From: DATAGF01 sp963819845
Lineage (GTDB): Bacteria; Actinomycetota; Thermoleophilia; Miltoncostaeales; Miltoncostaeaceae
Assembly: GCA_963819845.1 (NCBI GenBank)
Contig: CAWFXQ010000008.1
Location: 248,001 to 312,000 of the forward strand
DNA length: 64,000 nucleotides
Reading direction: 5' to 3'
Of this stretch, positions 57,990 through 64,000 are shown one piece after another; positions within the stretch are counted from its first letter, which is position 1, and every line of letters starts with the position of its first letter. The position numbers and the translations under genes are program-made. The notes under the pieces were generated by a model. That model was not told the DNA's origin, made no database searches, and saw only the letters and a program-made list of their open reading frames with translations.

Positions 57990-59074
57990 GGATCCTCTTC
58001 CTCCAGCGCCAGCCGTGCATCCGCGCCCTCAAGTACGCGGTCGGCCTGCGCGGGGCGCAGCCCCAGATCTCCCTCGGCTTCGCCTACCAGGGCCGCAGCC
58101 TGAGCGGGTGGTACGGCTCGGGCGACGACCTCTTCGACGCGTGGTGGCGGCTGTCGGCCGGCGACCCCGCCACCGGCCTCGCCGCCGCCATCGCCGAGTT
58201 CCGCCCCACCCTGATCCACAGCCACAACCTGCCGGACTCCCTCACCGTCGTGGCGCTCGAGGTGACCGACGGACGGATCCCCGTGATCCACGACTCGCAC
58301 GACCTGCAGAGCCTGCGGCGCACGCCCTACGAGGACGGCTTCGACGACCCCGCCGACCCGGCCGCCCTCGAGAAGGCCGCGGTCGAGGGCTGCGCGGCCC
58401 TCGTGGCCGTCTCGCGCGAGATGCTCGACGAGATCGCGGCGCGCCACCGCCTGCCGGCGCGTACGCTCCTGTTCGCGAACTACGCGCTCGCCCGCGACGT
58501 CGCCGCGCGCCCGCGCGCCGGCCGCCGCGAGGGGCCGCCGCACCTGGTCTACCAGGGCAGCCTGTCGGCCAACGGGAGCCACTACGACCTGCGCGAGGGC
58601 CTCGCCGCCCTGTCGTCGGCGGGCCTCCACATCGACGTCTTCCCCAACCGCGCCGCCCCGGAGTACCGCGAGCTCGCCGCGGCGGCGCCGGGCGTGCGGC
58701 TGATGGACACGCTCGAGCCGGCCGCCCTCCTGCGGCGCCTGCCCGCCTACGACGCCGGCTGGGCAGTCTTCAACCCGCGCCTGAACGCCGCCCACCTCGA
58801 CACGGCCCTCCCCAACAAGGCGTTCGAGTACCTCGCCGCGGGGCTCCCGATCGCCGCCGGCCCCCACCGGGCCCTGCGCCGGCTGGTCGAGGAGCACGGC
58901 GTCGGCGTGGTGGTCGAGGACCTCGCCGACCTGCCGGGGGCGCTGACCGACGCGCCGCTGCCCGACCTGCGCCGCCGGGCGCTGGCCGGGCGCAGGGGCT
59001 TCACCGTCGAGGGCCACATCGGCGAGCTCGTGGCGCTCTACCGGGGGGTCGCCGCGGCCGCCGTCGCGGCCTGA
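57986..59074 (+). CDS. Glycosyltransferase, GT-B type
   Basis: The 362 residues start RILFLQRQPCIRALKYA and show HSHNLPD in the N-terminal domain, HDSHDLQSLR, and a C-terminal domain with LVYQGSL, then ALPNKAFEYLAAGLPI and a Glu-rich donor-binding region, as in GT4-like enzymes. Donor and acceptor are unknown. The GTG start overlaps the acyltransferase stop. Confidence 0.85.
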   Translation: MRILFLQRQPCIRALKYAVGLRGAQPQISLGFAYQGRSLSGWYGSGDDLFDAWWRLSAGDPATGLAAAIAEFRPTLIHSHNLPDSLTVVALEVTDGRIPVIHDSHDLQSLRRTPYEDGFDDPADPAALEKAAVEGCAALVAVSREMLDEIAARHRLPARTLLFANYALARDVAARPRAGRREGPPHLVYQGSLSANGSHYDLREGLAALSSAGLHIDVFPNRAAPEYRELAAAAPGVRLMDTLEPAALLRRLPAYDAGWAVFNPRLNAAHLDTALPNKAFEYLAAGLPIAAGPHRALRRLVEEHGVGVVVEDLADLPGALTDAPLPDLRRRALAGRRGFTVEGHIGELVALYRGVAAAAVAA

Positions 59075-59105
59075 CCCCTCCGGGCCGGGGCACGGCGGCG
59101 GTCCC

Positions 59106-59111
59106 TAGAAT
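59106..59111 (+). promoter_or_regulatory. Leaderless -10 box for the LON-domain gene
   Basis: TAGAAT ends seven bases before the GTG at 59119, so the transcript would begin at or next to the start codon. Confidence 0.5.
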
Positions 59112-59118
59112 CCCCTCC

Positions 59119-59736
59119 GTGGACGACCTCCTCGACCTCGGGCTCTTCCCCCTCGACCTGGTCATCCTCCCCGGCGAGAAGGTGCCCCTCCACCTCTTCG
59201 AGCCCCGCTACCGGCAGCTCTACGCCGACTGCGTGCTGGAGGACCGGCCCTTCGTGATCGTCCAGGCAGGCCCGGCGGGCCCGGTCAACATCGGCTGCAC
59301 GACCCGGTTCGAGACGCTGGTGCGCCGGTTCGAGGACGGGCGGCTGAACGTGATCGTGCAGGGGCTGGAGCCGGTCGAGCTGGTCGAGGAGTCGGAGGGG
59401 CGGCTGTACTTCTCGGCCAAGGTCCGCGCCCTGGCCGACGACCCCGCCCCGGCGCCCGACGGGCTCGCCGGCCAGGTCCTGTCGCGGTTCCGGTCCCTCG
59501 CCGGCCTGCCCGACGACGCGATGCCCCCGGCCCCCGAGGGCACGCCGCTCTCCTACGCCATCGCGGGCGCGTTCGAGCTGCCCTCCGGCCCCAAGCAGGA
59601 GCTGCTCGAGAGCCGCGACGAGGGCCGCCGCCTCGAGATGGTCGACGAGATCCTGTCGGCGGTCGACCAGGAGCTCCAGCACGCCCGCGTGGCCGCCGAG
59701 CGGGCGAGCACCAACGGCAAGGTGCCCACCCCGTGA
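59119..59736 (+). CDS. LON N-terminal (substrate-binding) domain protein
   Basis: The 205 residues are a stand-alone LON N-domain: LGLFPLDLVILPGEKVPLHLFEPRYRQL is its signature, followed by the helical bundle. There is no AAA or protease domain. Such proteins are common in actinobacteria and their role is not known; they may bind substrates for proteolysis. The GTG start has no ribosome binding site. Confidence 0.92.
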   Translation: MDDLLDLGLFPLDLVILPGEKVPLHLFEPRYRQLYADCVLEDRPFVIVQAGPAGPVNIGCTTRFETLVRRFEDGRLNVIVQGLEPVELVEESEGRLYFSAKVRALADDPAPAPDGLAGQVLSRFRSLAGLPDDAMPPAPEGTPLSYAIAGAFELPSGPKQELLESRDEGRRLEMVDEILSAVDQELQHARVAAERASTNGKVPTP

Positions 59737-60614
59737 GCGCCCCGGCGGCGGCCCCGCCGGTGCCGCCGGCCGTCCGCGGCCGCGCCGCGCTCATCTGGGT
59801 CGAGGGCCCGGACGCCGGGGCCTTCCTCCACGGCCTGCTCTCGAACGACGTCACCGGGCTGCCGGAGGGCGGCGCGGCGCGGGCCCTGCTGCTCGACGCG
59901 AAGGGCCACGTGCAGGCCGACGTGCGCGTGCACCGCGACGGCCCGGACGCCTTCACGCTCGTCCTGGCGCCCGCCGCCGGGCAGCTCGTGGCCGGGCTCC
60001 TCGACCGCTACCACTTCTCCGAGGACCTCGAGCTGATCGGCCCCGAGGACGCCGAGACGGTCGTGCTCGCCGCGCCCCCGCCGGCCGCGGCCGCCGCGGC
60101 GGGGGTCGTCGTGCCCGGGCTGCTGCCCGGCGCGGTCGAGGTGGTCGTCGACGACGCCGGCGCGACGATCGCGGCCCTGGGTGTGGCCGAGGCGCCGCCT
60201 CAGGCGCTCGAGGCGGCCCGCGTCGCGGCCGGCGCGCCGCTGGTCGGCGTGGACACCGGCCCGGCGACCCTCGTGCAGGAGGCGGGCCTGCAGGACGCGG
60301 CGGTGTCGTTCGAGAAGGGCTGCTACCTCGGCCAGGAGACCGTCGCCCGGGCGCAGTACCGCGGCCGGGTCAACCGCCGCCTGCGCGGGCTGCGCCTGGC
60401 GGGTGGCCCGCCGGCGCCCGGCGGCCGGGTGCTGCTGGACGGGCGCGAGGTCGGGCGCATGACCAGCGCGGCCGACGTCCCCGGGCTCGGGCCGGTCGGC
60501 CTGTCGATCCTGCGCCGCGAGGCCGGGCCCGGCGCCGAGGTCGAGGTCGAGCCCGGCGGCGGAGCGGGCGCGGTGATGGCCGCACGGGTGGTCGAGCTCC
60601 CCTTCCGGCCGTAG
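59733..60614 (+). CDS. YgfZ/GcvT-like folate-binding protein
   Basis: YgfZ proteins help repair or assemble iron-sulfur clusters with tetrahydrofolate. The 293 residues carry the YgfZ signature FEKGCYLGQETVAR and the N-terminal GcvT-like fold (LLSNDVTGLPEG). The GTG start overlaps the LON gene stop by four bases. Confidence 0.92.
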   Translation: MSAPAAAPPVPPAVRGRAALIWVEGPDAGAFLHGLLSNDVTGLPEGGAARALLLDAKGHVQADVRVHRDGPDAFTLVLAPAAGQLVAGLLDRYHFSEDLELIGPEDAETVVLAAPPPAAAAAAGVVVPGLLPGAVEVVVDDAGATIAALGVAEAPPQALEAARVAAGAPLVGVDTGPATLVQEAGLQDAAVSFEKGCYLGQETVARAQYRGRVNRRLRGLRLAGGPPAPGGRVLLDGREVGRMTSAADVPGLGPVGLSILRREAGPGAEVEVEPGGGAGAVMAARVVELPFRP

Positions 60615-60883
60615 TGTCCGACGCGGAGGCACTCATCGGGCCGGTGGGCGCGGCGGCGCTCGACGAGGCCCGCCGCGCGCTCGAGGACGCCGCCGACGGG
60701 GCGCCCCTGGCGACCCTCCGGGTCGCCGGCTGGACCCGCGACGACTGGGCCTTCCGCTTCGAGCTGGCCGGCAGCGGCCGCCATCTGGTGGTGCACGTGC
60801 CCCACGACGGCAGCCCCGCCGCGATCCGCGAGGCCGGGCAGGGCCCGGACCCCCTCACGCCGGGAGGGCACGGGGCGACGTGA
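60614..60883 (+). CDS. Small acidic protein of unknown function, 89 residues
   Basis: The GTG overlaps the YgfZ stop (TAGTG), so it is translationally coupled. Residues 1-30 are helical and 35-70 look like beta strands (LATLRVAGWTRDDWAFRFELAG). I do not recognise it. The C-terminus is Gly/Pro-rich. Confidence 0.6.
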   Translation: MSDAEALIGPVGAAALDEARRALEDAADGAPLATLRVAGWTRDDWAFRFELAGSGRHLVVHVPHDGSPAAIREAGQGPDPLTPGGHGAT

Positions 60884-60926
60884 CGCGAGGGGGCATTCCG
60901 TCCGGGTCCCGTGGCACACTACGAAC

Positions 60927-61220
60927 ATGCGTTCGACGTCCTCCCAGGGCCAGCTCATCCTCTTCCCCGGCGCCGCTCGGCCGGGCCGGCCGCCCGAGCG
61001 CCCGCGCCGTCGCAGCCGCTCCGCCCGCATGGCCCAGCGCCTCGACGACCTGGCCGTGGCGGCCGAGCGCGAGGCCATCGAGGCGCGCCGGGCGGGGGAC
61101 CCGGTGTCGGCCCGCGCCGCGCGCGACCGGGCCGCCGGCGCGCGGCGCGCGGCCGAGCTCCTGCGGGCCGGGCCGGCGGGCGTGGCCGACGTCATGGGAG
61201 GTCGCACCGAGGCCGCGTGA
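60927..61220 (+). CDS. Small basic protein of unknown function, 97 residues
   Basis: The first 35 residues are basic and disordered (GRPPERPRRRSRSARM) and the rest is an Ala/Arg/Glu helix pair. It has no recognised domain. No ribosome binding site is seen; CACACT stands six bases before the ATG, which could make it leaderless with a weak -10. Confidence 0.55.
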   Translation: MRSTSSQGQLILFPGAARPGRPPERPRRRSRSARMAQRLDDLAVAAEREAIEARRAGDPVSARAARDRAAGARRAAELLRAGPAGVADVMGGRTEAA

Positions 61221-61232
61221 GGTCTGAGCGGG

Positions 61233-61535
61233 TCAGGCGAAGAGGATCTCGTCCCCCGGCTCGCCGGCGCGCAGGCGCTCCTCGATCTTCTCGAACGCCA
61301 GCTCGTGCAGCACCGGCAGCAGCCCCTCGATGGGCCCGTCGAGGGCCTCCGCGTCGCGGAACTGGACGCTCACGCGCCCGACGAAGCAGGTCTTGATGGC
61401 GATCAGCTGGCCGTCCTTGAGCACGCGGACCTGAAAGCCCCAGAGCATCGGCGGCCCGTCGGTGAGCGAGGTGCGCACGGGCTGGGGATCGAGCTCGTAG
61501 GGCCCGGTCTCAGTCTCAACTCGACGGTGAGTCAC
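61233..61535 (-). CDS. Small protein of unknown function, 100 residues
   Basis: The GTG at 61535 overlaps the gamma-glutamyltransferase stop as GTGA. The sequence looks like a small beta-rich domain (MLWGFQVRVLKDGQLIAIKTCFVGRVSVQF) with a C-terminal helix. I do not recognise it. Co-translation with the transferase suggests a related role, but this is context only. Confidence 0.65.
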   Translation of the reverse strand: MTHRRVETETGPYELDPQPVRTSLTDGPPMLWGFQVRVLKDGQLIAIKTCFVGRVSVQFRDAEALDGPIEGLLPVLHELAFEKIEERLRAGEPGDEILFA

Positions 61536-63121
61536 AGCGGGATGACCTCGCCCGCGCGGGTCACCCCGGCCGCGGCGCCGCCGCGGCGGAAGTCGCCGGC
61601 CGCCTCGAGGCCCCACGCGCCCCGCCCCACGGCGCTGACGCCCCCGAAGAAGAGGTTCGCGGCGTCCCAGCGGCGCAGGCGGTGGCCGTCGGCGGCCAGC
61701 GCCTCGACCGCGGCCTCGGGGACGCCGCCCTCGACGTCGACGCCGTCGCCCTCGGGGTGCACGCGGGGGCGCGCGACCGCCCCGGCGCAGCCGAGGCCGG
61801 AGTCGATGACGTTCACCATGGTCTGGAGGATGGCGGATCGCAGGCGGTTCGAGCCCGCCGAGCCCAGGGCGAGCACCGGCTCGCCGCCGCGCAGCACCAG
61901 CGTGGGGGCCATCATCGATGTCATCCTCACGCCCGCCGGCAGCCGGCCGAAGCCGCCGGGGTTGAGATCCTCCTCGCCGAGCATGTTGTTGAGCAGGATG
62001 CCCGTCCCGGGCACGACGACGCCCGAGCCCGACCCGTTCGAGCTCGAGAGGCTCGCCATGCCGCCGTCGGCGTCGATGGCGCTGATGTGGGTCGTCAACC
62101 CGGCCGGCTTCCGGCCGGCCGGCGCCCCGGGGCCGCCGCCGCCGGCCGCCATCCGCGCCCAGATCAGCTCGAGCGCGTCCTCCTCACGGAGCGCCCGGGC
62201 GAAGTCGTCGTCGCGGAGGGCGTTCGCCGCGGCGCCGGCGCGGGCGACCGCGCCGTAGTGAGCGACGTCGCCGACCGGGGCCGGGCCGGCGTCCAGCGCG
62301 CGCAGGGCGGCGGCGATCAGCGCCCCGCCCGACGACGGCGGCGGGTTGGTCAGGACGGTGACGTCGCGGTACCCGACCTGGAGCGGGGCCCGCTCGACGA
62401 CGCGGTACGCGGCCAGGTCCTCGTGGGTGACCAGGCCGCCCGCCTCCTCGAGGTGGCCGACGATGGCGTCGGCGAGGGGCCCGTCGCGCATGCTGGCGGC
62501 GCCCTCGCGGCCCAGGTGCGCCAGCGTCGCGGCGAGGTCCGGGAAGGCCAGCCGGTCGCCCTCGCCGAGCAGCCGCCCCTCCCGGGCGTAGACGGCCGCG
62601 GCGCCGGGCGTGGCGGTGAGCATGTCGCCGAGGATGGCGTGCAGGTAGGCGGCCTCGCGCCCGAGGACGACGCCGTCGCGCGCCAGGCGCACGGCGGGCT
62701 CGACGAGGTCGGGGAGGGGCAGGCGCCCCATGCGCCGGTGCGCCTCTCCCAGCCCGGCGATCATTCCGGGCACGGCGACCGAGGCGGGCCCGATGTGGAA
62801 GATCTGCTCGGCCCCGCCGAAGGGCACCGTGAAGCTGTCGAGCTCGTCCGGGTCGAGGGGCCGGCCCCGTGGTCCGAGGCCCGGGACGGCCACGAAGAAG
62901 TCGAGCAGCGTCGTCGCGCCGTCGGGCGCCCGCACCAGGAGGAACCCGCCGGCGCCGGGCCCCGTGAGCGGGCTCTCGGCGACCGCCGCGGCGAAGGCGG
63001 CCGCGCAGACGGCGTCAACGGCCCCGCCGCCGCGGGACAGCGCCTCCGCGCCGGCCCGCGCGGTCAGGGGGTGGCCGGCCGCGACCGCACCGACCGGCGG
63101 GTCGGGCCCGCGCGTCGCTAC
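61532..63121 (-). CDS. Gamma-glutamyltransferase family protein (start unresolved)
   Basis: These N-terminal-nucleophile enzymes cleave gamma-glutamyl bonds. The protein of about 529 residues shows HPLTARAGAEALSRGGGAVDA, GPGAGGFLLV, the autoprocessing region LTTHISAIDADG with the catalytic Thr, and GSGVVVPGTGILLNNML. No signal peptide is evident, so it may be cytosolic. No ATG, GTG or TTG lies in frame near the expected start; the frame opens at a GTA at 63121 beside the ftsZ stop. LTTH would be expected as STTH in many relatives. Confidence 0.85.
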   Translation of the reverse strand, partial: VATRGPDPPVGAVAAGHPLTARAGAEALSRGGGAVDAVCAAAFAAAVAESPLTGPGAGGFLLVRAPDGATTLLDFFVAVPGLGPRGRPLDPDELDSFTVPFGGAEQIFHIGPASVAVPGMIAGLGEAHRRMGRLPLPDLVEPAVRLARDGVVLGREAAYLHAILGDMLTATPGAAAVYAREGRLLGEGDRLAFPDLAATLAHLGREGAASMRDGPLADAIVGHLEEAGGLVTHEDLAAYRVVERAPLQVGYRDVTVLTNPPPSSGGALIAAALRALDAGPAPVGDVAHYGAVARAGAAANALRDDDFARALREEDALELIWARMAAGGGGPGAPAGRKPAGLTTHISAIDADGGMASLSSSNGSGSGVVVPGTGILLNNMLGEEDLNPGGFGRLPAGVRMTSMMAPTLVLRGGEPVLALGSAGSNRLRSAILQTMVNVIDSGLGCAGAVARPRVHPEGDGVDVEGGVPEAAVEALAADGHRLRRWDAANLFFGGVSAVGRGAWGLEAAGDFRRGGAAAGVTRAGEVIPL

Positions 63122-64000
63122 GCCGCGTCCTCCGGCTCGTCGCCGCCTCGGCCCGGCCGGCGGAACACGCCGGTCAACTCGGGGTCGAGCTCGGGCGGGG
63201 GCTGGATCTCCACGTCGAAGACCTTCGGCGAGCCGGGCTCCTCGGCGCCTGCGCCCGCCCCGGGGGCGGGCGTGTCCGAGCCGCCCGGATAGGGCAGTTC
63301 GAAGCGGGTGACGCGCTCGGCGCGGCGCGACAGCGACGAGCGCTCGGCCCGGGCGGCCGGGGCCGCCTCGCGCGCCGGGCCGCCGGCGGGCGGGCCCGCG
63401 CGCACCCCGCTGAAGTTGGCGGCCACGACGGTGACCCACACCTGCCCGGACAGCTCGGGGTCGATGGTCGCGCCGAAGATGATGTTGGCCTCGGGATCCG
63501 CCGCGTCGGCCACCACGCGCGCCGCCTCGCTGACCTCGACGAGCGACAGGTCGGGGCCCCCGGTCACGCCCAGCAGGATGCCGCGAGCGCCGTCGATGGG
63601 CGTCTCCAGCAGCGGCGAGGCGATCGCCGCCTGTGCCGCCTCGGTCGCGCGGTTGCCGCCGCCCGCGTAGCCGATGCCCAGCAGCGCCGTCCCCGCGTCG
63701 CTGATGATGGTGCGGACGTCGGCGAAGTCGAGGTTGATGAGCCCCGGCAGCGTGATGAGGTCGCAGATGCCCTGCACGCCCTGACGCAGGAGGTCGTCGC
63801 AGACCTTGAAGGCCTCGACCATGCTGGTGCCGCGCTCCAGCACGGCCATCAGGCGGTCGTTGGGGATGATGATCACCGTGTCGGCGGCCGTCTGCAGGGC
63901 CTCGAGCCCGCGCGCCGCGGCCTCGGTGCGCCGGCTGCCCTCGAAGCCGAACGGCCGGGTCACCACCGCCACCGTCAGGGCGCCCATCTCGCGGGCGATC
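63118..64000 (-). CDS. ftsZ: Cell-division protein FtsZ, C-terminal part
   Basis: The gene enters from the right edge and about 293 residues are visible. They begin in helix H3/strand S4 (AREMGALTVAVVTRPFGFEG) and continue with VIIIPNDRLM, the synergy-loop region DLITLPGLINLDFADV and the C-terminal GTPase-fold domain, then a Pro/Ala/Arg linker and an acidic end. The GTP-binding GGGTGTG motif lies beyond the edge. The usual conserved C-terminal peptide (DVPDFLR-like) is only loosely matched by VFDVEIQPP. Confidence 0.96.
   Translation of the reverse strand, partial: IAREMGALTVAVVTRPFGFEGSRRTEAAARGLEALQTAADTVIIIPNDRLMAVLERGTSMVEAFKVCDDLLRQGVQGICDLITLPGLINLDFADVRTIISDAGTALLGIGYAGGGNRATEAAQAAIASPLLETPIDGARGILLGVTGGPDLSLVEVSEAARVVADAADPEANIIFGATIDPELSGQVWVTVVAANFSGVRAGPPAGGPAREAAPAARAERSSLSRRAERVTRFELPYPGGSDTPAPGAGAGAEEPGSPKVFDVEIQPPPELDPELTGVFRRPGRGGDEPEDAA

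Overview
The window is about 64 kb of very GC-rich DNA with a dense, mostly minus-strand core gene set. It looks like a chromosome segment of a high-GC actinobacterium. The gene order (hpf, secA, prfB, ftsE, ftsX, S41 protease), TANNNT-type -10 boxes with leaderless starts, and frequent GTG starts with GTGA/ATGA stop-start overlaps fit Actinomycetota. A deep lineage such as Thermoleophilia is plausible, but this is inference from style and not from a marker gene. I found no rRNA, tRNA, CRISPR array, insertion sequence or prophage.

Layout. 1-7.6 kb: cell-division and secretion genes (S41 protease, ftsX, ftsE, prfB with a programmed +1 frameshift, secA, long-form hpf, comF). 7.6-10.6 kb: mtnA and ahcY (methylthio-/adenosyl-homocysteine recycling) beside a VapBC-like pair. 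10.6-17.1 kb: an envelope-polysaccharide operon (M20 peptidase, LCP ligase, UDP-glucose dehydrogenase, nucleotidyltransferase, phosphoglucose/phosphomannose isomerase). 17.1-23.7 kb: MFS exporter, an OmpR-type two-component system divergent from a PepSY-like protein, a CBS/DRTGG inorganic pyrophosphatase, and a TetR regulator divergent from a small protein. 23.8-31.7 kb: complete F-type ATP synthase operon (atpI-like-BEFHAGDC) and a glycine-zipper protein. 31.8-37 kb: a secreted protein, WecA-like transferase, SGNH hydrolase, SDR and upp. 36.8-44.3 kb: a little-characterised coupled operon (GH26-like, DUF1800, DUF1501, cupredoxin-like, membrane protein, small protein) and a badly frameshifted PD40/RTX gene. 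44.3-49.2 kb: glyA, sua5, prmC, an unknown gene, prfA and rpmE. 49.2-57.5 kb: a broken nuclease/phosphatase, etfAB, enoyl-CoA hydratase, a B12-binding mutase subunit, pepA, an alcohol dehydrogenase remnant, meaB and hisC. 57.5-61.2 kb: a plus-strand run (acyltransferase, glycosyltransferase, LON-domain protein, YgfZ, two small proteins). 61.2-64 kb: a small unknown protein, gamma-glutamyltransferase and the C-terminal part of ftsZ.

Themes. Transcription appears to use TANNNT -10 boxes, and at least seven genes have one 6-7 bases before the start codon, the layout of leaderless mRNAs. Several otherwise ordinary genes carry single-base frameshifts, and the hexamer GTTGAC/GTCAAC is built from rare codons in several reading frames. 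Together these suggest uncorrected consensus errors, perhaps at a modified GTCGAC motif. The best leads for new biology are the DUF1501/DUF1800/cupredoxin operon, an 11-bp-phased four-half-site operator between the two-component system and the PepSY gene, a 28-bp perfect palindrome at the atp promoter, and a hairpin leader in front of rpmE.
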